A DNA stretch of 64,000 nt from assembly GCF_023242475.1 (NCBI RefSeq), contig NZ_JALJFG010000002.1, positions 186,001 through 250,000 of the forward strand. Direction: 5' to 3'. Positions 35,531-44,733 of this stretch are shown one piece after another (position 1 is the first letter of the stretch; the number at the start of each line of letters is the position of its first letter). The notes under the pieces were generated by a model. That model searched no databases and was not told where the DNA came from. It worked only from the letters and a program-made list of their open reading frames with translations. The stretch is from Pseudomonas sp. MWU15-20650 (GTDB lineage: Bacteria; Pseudomonadota; Gammaproteobacteria; Pseudomonadales; Pseudomonadaceae). Both the position numbers and the translations under genes were made by a program.

Positions 35531-38095
35531 TCAGATGTCCCAGATCAGGTTGACTGCAACGTTGCGACCCGGCTGGGTCAGGCGGTCGAGGTTGGCGGGC
35601 GCTGTCACGCCGGCCTCGCCGACACCGTCGTAGCTGCGCACGTCGTCCCAGTTCCAGTATTTTTTGTCGGTCACGTTGTAGAGGCCGCCGTTGACAGTGA
35701 TGTCTTTGGTGACTTTGTAATAACCGGTCAGGTCGACAATACCGAAGCCCGGGGTCTTGAATGGGCCGCCAGTGCTGCCGTCGGGCGCGTGGAAGGTGGT
35801 GCTGTCGACGCGATTCTGTTTCTTGACCAGCGTCCAACTGGCCAGTGCGCCATATTGCTCTTGCTCGTAGCCCAGGCCGAATACGCCTTTAAGCGGGTTG
35901 ACGCTGTTGAGCGGCTCGCCATTGTCGTCGTTGCGGCCATAGGTGTAGCCAACCGCGCCCTGGGTGTACACGCCTTGTGGTGCACCGAACGCGTCGAGGT
36001 TCAGGCGACCTTTGGCTTCAATCCCCTTGATGGTGGCGTGCTTGATGTTGTTGGCTTCGAACTGTTGCACGGTGCCGCCGGCCACCGAGGCGTCCTCGTC
36101 GATGAAGTCGCGGTATTTGTTGTAGAACACGGCGATATCGAACGAACCTTCGTTGAAGTTGCCGCGAATCCCGGTTTCCACGCCTTTGCTGCTTTCTGGC
36201 TTGAGGTTCGGGTTGGGTTCGACGGTGTAACCTTCATTCAAGTTTTCAAAGCGGCCATACAAGGCTTTGGCCGACGGCGTGCGGAAGCCTTCTGCGTATT
36301 GGCCGAACCAGGTGTACTGATCGGTGAGCGCATAAGTCAGGCCGAATTTCGGCGTTACACGGTGCCAGGTTTTCTCGGCATCGCTGTGGCTGTAGATCCG
36401 GTTCGGGTCGACGGTGTTGAGGAACTCGTCGGTCAGCTTGGGCTTGAGCTGGATGTAGTCATAGCGAAGGCTGGGCAGGAAGGTCCATTTGTCCCAGGCG
36501 ATCTGATCCTGCGCGAACAGGGAATACGTGTTGATGGTCGGGTCTGGGAAGTCACTGGCCTTTTTCACGCTGTCGCTGGCCGTCGGGCTGGGCGCGCCGA
36601 TGGCGGTGCAACCGCCGCCAATGGCCAGGCAAGTGGCGGCGCCTTCGCGTGAGCCGGTGACTTTCTGCTGTTTCAGGGTGGTGCCATAGGTGACCAGGTG
36701 ATCGGTTTCGCCGAGGCTGAAGGCTTTATCCAGCTGGGCATCGAAGACCCACTGTTTTTCCTCGTAAAGGGTTTCGCGGGTACGCAAGACGCGACGCGAC
36801 GGCTGGTAGATTTCAGCGGTGGTCTGGTCGGTCTTGGCGATCTGGTAGTTGAGGCTGGTCTTGATGTGATCGGCAATCGGCGAGTCGAGGGCGAAGCGGT
36901 TTTCGATGGCGAAGCGTTCACGGGTGATGGTGTCGTTGCCCGAGCGGGCGCGGTAGAAGTTAAAGCCTCGGCCACCCGTGAAGGGGCCACCCACGGCGTT
37001 TTTCAGGTTGACGTCGCGATCATCCTTGAACTTCTCGTAGGTCAGGCCCAGGCGGTTCTCTTCCCCATAGTTCCAGCCGAGCTTGGCCAGGATGTTGGTG
37101 GTACGAGCGTCTTCCGGGTTGGCGCCGGTACGGGCCAGGCCGGTGGCATTGTTACCGTCGTAAGACTCCATTTCATGACCGTTGCGCTGGCTCAGGTGCA
37201 GCAAGCCGTCGAAGTCCTGCGCTCGGCCGGCGACGGTGCCGGAGGTCAACCAACTGTCGTCAGCGGAGCTGTAGCCGGTCTTCAGGCGAGCGCCGACGTC
37301 CTTGCCGGGCTTGATGATGTCGTCGGGGTCGAGGGTGAAGTAGCTCACCGCACCGCCGATGGCACTGCTGCCGTACAAGGCCGACGCTGGACCGCGCAGG
37401 ATCTCCACGCGTTTGACGATTTCCGGATCGACATAGTTGCGGCGCGTCTTGGCGTAGGGGCCGTTGAAGAAGTTGTCCGGCACTTCGACGCCGTCCACCT
37501 GGGTCAGGATGCGGTCGCCGTCGATGCCGCGAATGTTGTAGCCCGCGTTGCTGGCACGGGTGCCGGCACCGCCTACCGAGACGTTGGGCTCGTAGCGTGC
37601 CAGTTCGCGAATGGTGTTCACGTTCTGGCGGTCCAGTTCCTCGCGATCATGCACGGTGACGGTGCTTGGCACGCTGTTGACGTCTTGCTCGTTGCGGGTG
37701 GCGCTGATGGTCACCTGTTGCAGGTTGAGCACGCTGCCTGCTGCGCGTTTTTCCAACACGATGCTGTTATTGCCCAGTTTGCGATAGCTCAGGTTGGTCC
37801 CCACCAACAGCCGGTCCAAGGCTTTTTCCGGCGGCAGCGGGCCACGTACGCCTGGCGACGACACACCCTGGCCCAGCTCGGCCGGCAGGCCGACTTGCCA
37901 GCCGGTCACGGAGGTAAAGGCATTTAGTGCCGACACCAGCGGCTGCTGCTCGATACTGAAAGTGTAATTGCCGTGGCTGCGCGGGGCAGGTTCTGCGGCG
38001 GTGGCGCTCATGACGGGCACACCCGCCAGCAGGATCGCGGCGGTCAGCAAGGACAGAACGGGCGAAGAAGACCGGCGGTTGAAACGAGAGGACAT
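35531..38095 (-). CDS. TonB-dependent haem receptor with signalling (STN) domain
   Basis: 854-residue outer-membrane receptor. Signal peptide ends near residue 33 (MSATAAE). A secretin/TonB short N-terminal signalling domain (YTFSIEQQPLVSALNAFTSVTGWQ) lies at about 43-97, then plug (VTISATRNEQDVNSVPSTVTV; NIRGIDGDRILTQVDGVEV; VEILRGPASALYGSSAIGGAV) and a 22-strand barrel ending in aromatic-rich VNLIWDI. FRTP and NPNL motifs of haem receptors are present, with no His between them but Tyr residues (ALYGRF, EGYTV). With adjacent FecI/FecR-type genes and hemO it matches a HxuIRA-type haem system. Confidence 0.9.
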   Translation of the reverse strand: MSSRFNRRSSSPVLSLLTAAILLAGVPVMSATAAEPAPRSHGNYTFSIEQQPLVSALNAFTSVTGWQVGLPAELGQGVSSPGVRGPLPPEKALDRLLVGTNLSYRKLGNNSIVLEKRAAGSVLNLQQVTISATRNEQDVNSVPSTVTVHDREELDRQNVNTIRELARYEPNVSVGGAGTRASNAGYNIRGIDGDRILTQVDGVEVPDNFFNGPYAKTRRNYVDPEIVKRVEILRGPASALYGSSAIGGAVSYFTLDPDDIIKPGKDVGARLKTGYSSADDSWLTSGTVAGRAQDFDGLLHLSQRNGHEMESYDGNNATGLARTGANPEDARTTNILAKLGWNYGEENRLGLTYEKFKDDRDVNLKNAVGGPFTGGRGFNFYRARSGNDTITRERFAIENRFALDSPIADHIKTSLNYQIAKTDQTTAEIYQPSRRVLRTRETLYEEKQWVFDAQLDKAFSLGETDHLVTYGTTLKQQKVTGSREGAATCLAIGGGCTAIGAPSPTASDSVKKASDFPDPTINTYSLFAQDQIAWDKWTFLPSLRYDYIQLKPKLTDEFLNTVDPNRIYSHSDAEKTWHRVTPKFGLTYALTDQYTWFGQYAEGFRTPSAKALYGRFENLNEGYTVEPNPNLKPESSKGVETGIRGNFNEGSFDIAVFYNKYRDFIDEDASVAGGTVQQFEANNIKHATIKGIEAKGRLNLDAFGAPQGVYTQGAVGYTYGRNDDNGEPLNSVNPLKGVFGLGYEQEQYGALASWTLVKKQNRVDSTTFHAPDGSTGGPFKTPGFGIVDLTGYYKVTKDITVNGGLYNVTDKKYWNWDDVRSYDGVGEAGVTAPANLDRLTQPGRNVAVNLIWDI

Positions 38096-38194
38096 CGAGA
38101 GCGCTCCGGGAGTACGAGTCTTATAGTTGCGAACCGATTCAAATAGGAATTAGTTGCATTGGCTAAGACGAGACGTGCCACCGACAGCTATCGA

Positions 38195-38213
38195 GTAAAA
38201 ATAATTCTCATTT
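38195..38213 (-). promoter_or_regulatory. Candidate Fur box upstream of the haem receptor
   Basis: Minus strand AAATGAGAATTATTTTTAC resembles Fur-type boxes (AATGAGAATTATT...). It overlaps the fecR stop codon and lies about 100 bases upstream of the receptor start, so the receptor may have its own iron-controlled promoter in addition to the sigma-dependent one. Confidence 0.5.
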
Positions 38214-39180
38214 AGTTCAGGATGACCAGCGCGGGGTATTCCGAGAGCTTGGCCGACGTGATGTGGGCCAGGGAGCGCACCACGTCCAGGGGCTGGTCGA
38301 GGCGGTAATTGCCGGTGACGGCGACACTGGCCAGTTGCTCGTTGTTGTTGACGATCCAGCCCGGGTAATAGCGCCGCAGCTCGGCCAGCACTTCGCTCAT
38401 CGGGCAGTTTTCGAACACCAGGCGGCCCTGCACCCAGGCCAAGTCTTTGCTGGCGTCCAGCCTGGCCGGCTGGCCAAAACCCTTGGGGCCAATGCGGATG
38501 CTTTCACCGGCGCTCAGGCGCACGCGGGCATCGTCGAAGGTATTGCTCAGGTCGACATCGCCGCGCTGCACTTGTACCTGGGCTTCACCATTGAGGTAGC
38601 GTACGGCGAACGCCGTGTCGCGTACGCTGGCACGCACGGGGCCGGCGTCGATTTCCAAGGGCAGGCCGCGGGTGGGCAATACTTCAAAAAACGCCTCGCC
38701 TTGATACAGGCGGGCGATGCGCTGGTGGTCCTTGACGCTGCTGGAGAAGGCCGAGTTGGTATTGAGCAGCACTTTCGAACCATCGTCCAACTGCAGACGC
38801 TGGCGCTCTCCGACCACGGTAAGGTGGTCGGCTTGCAGGCGCACTGGCAGGTTGCTGAAACTGAGCAGGCCGATCAGCAATACAGCGGCAGTGGCCAAGG
38901 GTTTCCAATGCGGCTTGATACGGCGCCAGGTGCCGGGCTTGCGCGGCGCAGCGAGGGCCACGGCGGCGCTGTGCACGGGTGCACCGCCCCAGGCGGCTTG
39001 GGCTTTGTTGAAGGCGTGGGCGTGCGCCGGATCGCGGGCCAGCCAGGCGTCGAACTCGGCCTGCTGCCCGGGTTGCGGACACTGCAAGGCGATCAGCCAA
39101 TCGAGGGCTTGGTCCATGGCCGTGTCTTGCAACACCTCATGAGCCAACTCATGGGGGCGCAGTTTATTCGGGTCCGTCAC
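38212..39180 (-). CDS. FecR-family anti-sigma / sigma-regulator
   Basis: 322-residue inner-membrane regulator passing the signal from the receptor's N-terminal domain to the ECF sigma factor. The N-terminal cytoplasmic domain has DWLIALQCPQPG and FDAWLARDPAHAHAF (the FecR DUF4880 region). One membrane helix (ATAAVLLIGLLSF, about 96-108) and the periplasmic FecR domain follow (GERQRLQLDDGSKVLLNTNSAF; FEVL; the STN-like tail VAVTGNYRLDQPLDVVRSLA). It lies between the sigma and receptor genes on the same strand. Confidence 0.92.
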   Translation of the reverse strand: MTDPNKLRPHELAHEVLQDTAMDQALDWLIALQCPQPGQQAEFDAWLARDPAHAHAFNKAQAAWGGAPVHSAAVALAAPRKPGTWRRIKPHWKPLATAAVLLIGLLSFSNLPVRLQADHLTVVGERQRLQLDDGSKVLLNTNSAFSSSVKDHQRIARLYQGEAFFEVLPTRGLPLEIDAGPVRASVRDTAFAVRYLNGEAQVQVQRGDVDLSNTFDDARVRLSAGESIRIGPKGFGQPARLDASKDLAWVQGRLVFENCPMSEVLAELRRYYPGWIVNNNEQLASVAVTGNYRLDQPLDVVRSLAHITSAKLSEYPALVILN

Positions 39181-39254
39181 GGTGTTCCTCGGGTCTTCGC
39201 CACGTTCTACTCATCTTTCCTACAGCCTGGATCGACACCTCTGTCGGGTGAAGC

Positions 39255-39773
39255 TTAAGGCTGATCCAGCCGTTCGGCCACACCTACACAGATGGCCATG
39301 ATCAATTTCAGTTCCTTTTGCACGGTGCTCAAGGACACGTCCAATTGATCGGCAATCTCCTGATAGCTGTAACCATGCAGGCGGCTGAGGATGAAAATCT
39401 GCTGTTGGCGGGCGCTCAACTGACCGAGGCTGACGCTCAGGTGCTCAAGCAATTGCTCGGCCTGGGTGGCATCTTCAGGCGTGCTGGTGGGGGCAGCGAC
39501 GCTTTGCAGGACGGCCTGCGGGACATCTTCCTGCAAGGTGCGAGCTTGAATCTTGCGCGAGCGTAAGTGATCCAGCGCCAGGTTGCGCGCCGTCTGGTAG
39601 ACGAAAGGTTCGAGGTGGTCGATCGGCCGCTCGCTCAGGGCCCGAGTCACGCGCAGGTAGGTTTCCTGCAACAGATCCTCGGCAGTGCTGTGGTTATTCA
39701 CCATTCGTTGCAAGGTGCGTAGCAGAATCACCCGTTGGGTGAGAAAGACTTGGTTGAAGCGAGATTGGCTCAC
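39255..39773 (-). CDS. ECF sigma factor (FecI-like, haem uptake)
   Basis: 172-residue sigma-70 family ECF factor. Region 2 is ILLRTLQRMVNNHSTAEDLLQETYLRVTRA with PFVYQTARNLALDHLRSRK; region 4 is LGQLSARQQQIFILSRLHGYSYQEIADQLDVS. It heads the FecI-FecR-receptor unit and is expected to direct transcription of the receptor gene on haem signal. A Fur box is placed just upstream (39798-39819). Confidence 0.93.
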   Translation of the reverse strand: MSQSRFNQVFLTQRVILLRTLQRMVNNHSTAEDLLQETYLRVTRALSERPIDHLEPFVYQTARNLALDHLRSRKIQARTLQEDVPQAVLQSVAAPTSTPEDATQAEQLLEHLSVSLGQLSARQQQIFILSRLHGYSYQEIADQLDVSLSTVQKELKLIMAICVGVAERLDQP

Positions 39774-39797
39774 AGTGATACCAGACCGATTTGCAGT

Positions 39798-39819
39798 TAA
39801 TGATAATGCTTATCATCAA
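39798..39819 (-). promoter_or_regulatory. Fur box upstream of the ECF sigma gene
   Basis: TAATGATAATGCTTATCATCAA contains opposed GATAAT/ATCATC halves in a near-palindrome, a good Fur match 25 bases from the start codon. Iron limitation should derepress the sigma-regulator operon. Confidence 0.75.
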
Positions 39820-39861
39820 CTGAAATGGCAAGTGGCTATTTCTCTGGGCCTGCATAGAACA

Positions 39862-39893
39862 GATGTGGGAGGGAGCAAGCCCCCTCCCACATG
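39862..39893. repeat. Single REP palindrome
   Basis: ATGTGGGAGGGAGCAAGCCCCCTCCCACAT, ending 3 bases from the gap stop codon. It sits between the 5' end of the haem sigma operon and the 3' end of gap. Confidence 0.85.
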
Positions 39894-39895
39894 GG

Positions 39896-40897
39896 TTACT
39901 CGGCGTTGCAGAGTGCCAGGCAGTTATCCAGCATGCGGTTGGAGAAGCCCCACTCGTTGTCGTACCAGGCCAGCACTTTGAGCAGCTTGCCGCTGACCTT
40001 GGTGTGATTGGCATCGAAGATCGACGACAGCGGGTTATGGTTGAAGTCACTGGAAACCAGCGGCAGGGTGTTGTAGCCGAGGATTTTCGAGTGCTGGCTG
40101 GCTTCTTTGAGCAGTGCGTTGACTTGCTCGGCGGTGGCTTCTTTCTTCAACTGTACGGTGAGGTCGACCAGGGAGACGTTGATCACCGGCACGCGCACGG
40201 CCATGCCGGTCAGCTTGCCCGCCAGTTCCGGCAGCACCAGGCCCACGGCTTCTGCGGCGCCGGTCTTGCTCGGGATCATGTTCTGGGTGGCCGAGCGCGC
40301 GCGGTACGGGTCGGTGTGGTAGACGTCGGTCAGGTTCTGGTCGTTGGTGTAGGCATGGATGGTGGTCATCAGGCCGCTTTCGATGCCCAGTTCGCGGTGC
40401 AGCACCTGGGCAACCGGCGCCAGGCAGTTGGTGGTGCAGGAAGCGTTGGAGATGATCTGGTGGGATTGACGCAAAATGTCATGGTTTACACCGTAAACCA
40501 CGGTAGCGTCGGCGCCTTTGGCCGGGGCAGAAATGATCACCTTGCGGGCGCCAGCGGTAATATGGGCGGCGGCCTTGTCACGGTCGGTGAACAGGCCGGT
40601 GCATTCGAATACGACGTCGATCTTATGCGCAGCCCACGGCAGGTCGGCGGGGTTGCGAATGGCACTGACGGCGATCCGGTCACCATTGACGGTCAGGCTT
40701 TCCTGATCGTGGGCGACCTCTGCTTCGAAAGTGCCATGCACGGTGTCGTATTTGAGCAGGTGGGCATTGATTGAACTGTCGCCCAGATCGTTGATGGCGA
40801 CGATCTGCAAATCCCGGCGGTAGCCTTGGGTATACAGTGCGCGCAGGACATTACGGCCGATACGGCCAAAACCATTGATAGCGATACGAAGAGTCAT
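39896..40897 (-). CDS. gap: Glyceraldehyde-3-phosphate dehydrogenase, type I
   Basis: 333-residue NAD-dependent enzyme oxidising glyceraldehyde-3-phosphate in central carbon metabolism. It shows the dinucleotide fold [10 protein letters not shown] at the N terminus, the catalytic cysteine in [12 protein letters not shown] (near 150), and [12 protein letters not shown] at the end. It is divergent from edd, the same arrangement as gap-1/edd in P. putida, and shares HexR-type operators in the intergenic region. Confidence 0.96.
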   Translation of the reverse strand: MTLRIAINGFGRIGRNVLRALYTQGYRRDLQIVAINDLGDSSINAHLLKYDTVHGTFEAEVAHDQESLTVNGDRIAVSAIRNPADLPWAAHKIDVVFECTGLFTDRDKAAAHITAGARKVIISAPAKGADATVVYGVNHDILRQSHQIISNASCTTNCLAPVAQVLHRELGIESGLMTTIHAYTNDQNLTDVYHTDPYRARSATQNMIPSKTGAAEAVGLVLPELAGKLTGMAVRVPVINVSLVDLTVQLKKEATAEQVNALLKEASQHSKILGYNTLPLVSSDFNHNPLSSIFDANHTKVSGKLLKVLAWYDNEWGFSNRMLDNCLALCNAE

Positions 40898-40921
40898 TGG
40901 AAAGTGCCTGTCGTCGATTTG

Positions 40922-40936
40922 TTGTAAGAATTACAA
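40922..40936. promoter_or_regulatory. HexR operator upstream of gap
   Basis: TTGTAAGAATTACAA matches TTGT-N7-ACAA, the HexR operator as I recall it for P. putida (zwf, edd and gap promoters). It lies 25 bases upstream of the gap start codon. KDPG is the expected ligand that releases HexR. Confidence 0.8.
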
Positions 40937-40983
40937 GATTATTCGCATAAAAATAGAAAACAAGCCTTTTTAGTGGCAATATT

Positions 40984-40998
40984 TTGTTCAATCTACAA
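40984..40998. promoter_or_regulatory. HexR operator upstream of edd
   Basis: TTGTTCAATCTACAA also matches TTGT-N7-ACAA, 120 bases before edd. The centre-to-centre distance from the gap-side site is 62 bp. Confidence 0.78.
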
Positions 40999-41117
40999 CG
41001 AGTGACCTGAATCAACTGGTCCGATGATCCAAACGACTCCTGCTATCCCATGAGCTACGGGCGTTTGATCAGCATAGACACTCAGGTCGCCACATCCGTT
41101 AGCCTGGAGTTCTATAC

Positions 41118-42944
41118 ATGCATCCCCGCGTTCTTGAGGTCACCGAACGGCTTATCGCCCGTAGCCGTGCAACCCGTGAGGCTTACCTTGCGCTCATTCG
41201 CGGCGCAGCCAGCGACGGCCCGATGCGTGGCAAGCTGCAATGCGCCAACTTCGCCCATGGCGTAGCCGGTTGCGGCACTGAAGATAAAAATAGTCTGCGA
41301 ATGATGAATGCCGCCAACGTGGCAATTGTTTCGTCATATAACGACATGCTCTCGGCGCACCAGCCCTACGAACACTTCCCTGAACAAATCAAGAAAGCCC
41401 TGCGCGAAGTCGGCTCGGTCGGCCAGTTCGCCGGCGGTACGCCTGCCATGTGCGACGGCGTCACCCAAGGTGAGCCTGGCATGGAACTGAGCTTGCTCAG
41501 CCGTGAAGTCATCGCCATGTCCACGGCGATAGCGCTGTCCCACAACATGTTCGATGCCGCGCTGATGCTGGGGATCTGTGACAAGATCGTTCCGGGCCTG
41601 ATGATGGGCGCGTTGCGCTATGGCCATCTGCCGATGATTTTTGTCCCGGGCGGGCCAATGCCGTCGGGGATCTCCAACAAGCAGAAAGCTGATGTACGCC
41701 AGCGCTACGCCGAGGGTAAGGCTAGCCGCGAAGAGCTGCTGGAATCGGAGATGAAGTCCTACCACAGCCCCGGCACCTGCACCTTCTACGGCACCGCCAA
41801 CACCAACCAGTTGCTGATGGAAGTGATGGGGCTGCACCTGCCGGGCGCTTCGTTCGTCAACCCGTACACCCCCCTGCGGGATGCACTGACCCGTGAAGCC
41901 GCGCATCAGGTCACGCGCTTGACCAAGGCCAATGGCAACTTCACGCCGATCGGTGAGATCGTCGATGAAAAATCCATCGTCAACTCCATCGTCGCCCTCA
42001 ACGCCACCGGCGGTTCCACCAACCACACCCTGCACATGCCGGCCATCGCCATGTCGGCGGGCATCATCCTCACCTGGCAGGACATGGCCGACCTTTCCGA
42101 AGTGGTGCCGACCCTGTCCCACGTGTACCCAAACGGCAAGGCCGACATCAACCACTTCCAGGCGGCGGGCGGCATGTCGTTCCTGATCCGCGAGTTGCTC
42201 GAAGCCGGCCTGCTCCACGAAGACGTCAATACCGTGGCCGGCAAGGGCTTGAGCCGTTACACCCAGGAACCATTCCTGGTCGATGGCGAGCTGATCTGGC
42301 GCGACGGCCCGATCGAAAGCCTCGACGAAACCATCCTGCGCCCCGTGGCCCGCGCGTTCTCGCCGGAAGGCGGCTTGCGTGTGATGGAAGGCAACCTTGG
42401 GCGTGGCGTGATGAAAGTCTCGGCCGTGGCGCTTGAGCACCAGGTTGTTGAAGCGCCAGCGGTGGTGTTCCAGGACCAGCAAGACCTGGCGGATGCGTTC
42501 AAGGCCGGCCTGCTGGAAAAGGATTTCGTCGCCGTGATGCGCTTCCAGGGGCCGCGCTCCAACGGCATGCCGGAATTGCACAAGATGACCCCTTTCTTAG
42601 GCGTCTTGCAGGACCGTGGTTTCAAAGTTGCGTTGGTGACGGACGGGCGTATGTCCGGCGCGTCGGGTAAGATCCCCGCCGCGATTCACGTCAACCCCGA
42701 AGCCCAGAGCGGTGGGCCGCTGGCACGGGTCCAGGATGGCGATATCATTCGCGTGGATGGCGTGACCGGTACCTTGGAGCTTAAGGTAGACGCCGAAACA
42801 TTTGCAGCGCGCACGCCTGCCACGGGCCTGTTGGGCAACAACGTGGGGGCCGGTCGCGAGCTGTTTGCATTTATGCGCTTGGCCGCAAGCTCCGCAGAGC
42901 AGGGCGCCAGCGCCTTTACCTCTGCCTTGGAGACGCTTAAGTGA
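41118..42944 (+). CDS. edd: Phosphogluconate dehydratase (Entner-Doudoroff)
   Basis: 608-residue [4Fe-4S] dehydratase converting 6-phosphogluconate to KDPG, the first committed step of the Entner-Doudoroff route. Recognisable signatures are [32 protein letters not shown] split around [22 protein letters not shown] and [12 protein letters not shown], as in IlvD/Edd proteins. GGAG lies 9 nt before ATG 41118. It overlaps glk by 4 bases (GTGA), so the pair is an operon. Confidence 0.96.
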   Translation: MHPRVLEVTERLIARSRATREAYLALIRGAASDGPMRGKLQCANFAHGVAGCGTEDKNSLRMMNAANVAIVSSYNDMLSAHQPYEHFPEQIKKALREVGSVGQFAGGTPAMCDGVTQGEPGMELSLLSREVIAMSTAIALSHNMFDAALMLGICDKIVPGLMMGALRYGHLPMIFVPGGPMPSGISNKQKADVRQRYAEGKASREELLESEMKSYHSPGTCTFYGTANTNQLLMEVMGLHLPGASFVNPYTPLRDALTREAAHQVTRLTKANGNFTPIGEIVDEKSIVNSIVALNATGGSTNHTLHMPAIAMSAGIILTWQDMADLSEVVPTLSHVYPNGKADINHFQAAGGMSFLIRELLEAGLLHEDVNTVAGKGLSRYTQEPFLVDGELIWRDGPIESLDETILRPVARAFSPEGGLRVMEGNLGRGVMKVSAVALEHQVVEAPAVVFQDQQDLADAFKAGLLEKDFVAVMRFQGPRSNGMPELHKMTPFLGVLQDRGFKVALVTDGRMSGASGKIPAAIHVNPEAQSGGPLARVQDGDIIRVDGVTGTLELKVDAETFAARTPATGLLGNNVGAGRELFAFMRLAASSAEQGASAFTSALETLK

Positions 42945-43900
42945 AGTTAGCGCTGGTCGGTGATATCGGGGGTACCAACGCCCGTTTTGCATTATGGCGG
43001 GATCAGGAACTGCATTCGATCCGTGTGCATGCCACGGCAGATCACTCAAGCCCCGAGGAGGCCATCAAGGTTTATCTCAAGGAAGAGGGCCTGGCAATCG
43101 GCGACATCGGTGCGGTGTGCCTGTCGGTTGCCGGGCCGGTCAGTGGCGATGAATTCAAATTCACCAACAATCACTGGCGCCTGAGCAAAACCGCGTTTTG
43201 CAAAGCCTTGCAGGTGGATCAGTTGTTGCTGGTCAATGACTTCACCGCCATGGCCCTGGGCATGACGCGCCTCAAACCCGACGAATTCCGCGTGGTCTGC
43301 GAGGGCACGCCGGAGCCGTTGCGCCCCGCAGTGGTGATTGGCCCGGGCACTGGCCTGGGCGTCGGCACCCTGTTGGATTTGGGCGAAGGCCGTTACGCAG
43401 CGCTGCCGGGGGAGGGCGGCCATGTCGACCTGCCCCTGAGCAGCCCGCGGGAGACCCAGCTGTGGCAGCATATCTACACTGAGATCGGCCATGTCAGCGC
43501 CGAAACCGCGCTGAGCGGCGGTGGGTTACCGCGTATGTATCGCGCCATTTGTGCGGTCGACGGGCACACGCCGGTGCTGGACACACCCGAAGCCATTACG
43601 GCGGCGGGCCTGGCCGGCGACCCGGTGGCGATAGAAGTCTTGAACCAGTTCAGCATTTGGCTGGGCCGGGTTGCAGGCAACAATGTGCTGACCGTCGGCG
43701 GACGCGGTGGCGTATATATCGTGGGCGGGGTGATTCCACGGTTTGCCGACTTTTTTATCCACAGCGATTTTGCCAAGCGTTTTGCGGACAAAGGCTGCAT
43801 GAGCGATTACTTCAAAGGCATTCCGGTGTGGCTGGTGACCGCGCCGTATTCCGGTTTGACCGGGGCTGGAGTTGCGCTCGAACAGGCTTTTGCAATGTAG
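42941..43900 (+). CDS. glk: Glucokinase
   Basis: 319-residue enzyme phosphorylating glucose to glucose-6-phosphate. It has the ATP-binding loop [13 protein letters not shown] (residues 5-17) and the sugar-site segments [21 protein letters not shown] and [10 protein letters not shown]. The start is GTG 42941 overlapping the edd stop. The stop codon TAG lies within the first REP arm of the REPIN at 43896. Confidence 0.95.
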   Translation: MKLALVGDIGGTNARFALWRDQELHSIRVHATADHSSPEEAIKVYLKEEGLAIGDIGAVCLSVAGPVSGDEFKFTNNHWRLSKTAFCKALQVDQLLLVNDFTAMALGMTRLKPDEFRVVCEGTPEPLRPAVVIGPGTGLGVGTLLDLGEGRYAALPGEGGHVDLPLSSPRETQLWQHIYTEIGHVSAETALSGGGLPRMYRAICAVDGHTPVLDTPEAITAAGLAGDPVAIEVLNQFSIWLGRVAGNNVLTVGGRGGVYIVGGVIPRFADFFIHSDFAKRFADKGCMSDYFKGIPVWLVTAPYSGLTGAGVALEQAFAM

Positions 43901-43974
43901 GAGCGAGCTTGCTCGCGAAAAACGTCAACGATAACGCCGTGCATCAGGTTTTTCGCGAGCAAGCTCGCTCCTGC
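43896..43974. repeat. REPIN of the GAGCTTGCTCGCGA type
   Basis: TGTAGGAGCGAGCTTGCTCGCGA and TTCGCGAGCAAGCTCGCTCCTGCA are inverted around a 33-base centre. It differs in core from the GGGGCTTGCCCC family, so the window has at least two REP classes. It lies inside the glk-gltR gap of an otherwise co-directional operon and may attenuate transcription. Confidence 0.85.
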
Positions 43975-43998
43975 AGCCATAACAACAAGGAGGACCCC

Positions 43999-44733
43999 GT
44001 GAGCGTAATCAGTAAATCGATTCTCCTCGTCGACGACGACCAGGAAATCCGCGAATTGCTGCAAACCTACCTCAGTCGTGCCGGGTTTCACGTCCGTGGC
44101 GTGTCGGATGGCGCGGGGTTCCGCCAGGCGATGAACGAGGCGCCGTGCGACCTGGTCATCCTCGATGTGATGCTGCCGGACGAGGATGGTTTCAGCCTCT
44201 GCCGCTGGATTCGCCAGCACCCGCGCCAGGCGCAGGTGCCGATCATCATGCTCACCGCCAGCTCCGACGAAACCGACCGGGTGATCGGCCTGGAACTGGG
44301 CGCCGACGACTACATCGGCAAGCCGTTCAGCCCACGCGAATTGCAAGCGCGGATCAAGGCGCTGCTGCGCCGGGCCCAATTCGGCCAGGAGCGCAGCGGC
44401 GGCGGTGATGTGTGGGTGTTCGATGAATGGCGCCTGGACATGATCAGCCACCGTTTGTTCCACGTGGATGGCGAAGAGGTCATCCTCTCTGGCGCCGACT
44501 TTGCCTTGCTCAAATTGTTTCTCGACCACCCGCAACAGATTCTCGACCGTGACACCATCGGCAACGCCACCCGTGGCCGTGACCTGATGCCCCTGGACCG
44601 TATCGTCGACATGGCCGTCAGCCGTTTGCGCCAACGCCTGCGCGATACCGAAAAACCTCCAAGGTTGATCCGTACCGTGCGCGGCAGCGGTTATCAACTG
44701 GCAGCCAGCGTGGTTGCCGGCAATGCCCACTGA
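43999..44733 (+). CDS. gltR: Glucose-response regulator GltR (OmpR family)
   Basis: 244-residue response regulator partnering GtrS in controlling glucose-transport and Entner-Doudoroff genes. The receiver has DDDQE at 16-20 or so and phosphoacceptor in LVILDVMLPDEDG (about Asp57); the winged helix ends in LIRTVRGSGYQLA. GTG 43999 is chosen because AAGGAGG lies 6 nt upstream. Its last 11 bases overlap gtrS. Confidence 0.92.
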   Translation: MSVISKSILLVDDDQEIRELLQTYLSRAGFHVRGVSDGAGFRQAMNEAPCDLVILDVMLPDEDGFSLCRWIRQHPRQAQVPIIMLTASSDETDRVIGLELGADDYIGKPFSPRELQARIKALLRRAQFGQERSGGGDVWVFDEWRLDMISHRLFHVDGEEVILSGADFALLKLFLDHPQQILDRDTIGNATRGRDLMPLDRIVDMAVSRLRQRLRDTEKPPRLIRTVRGSGYQLAASVVAGNAH

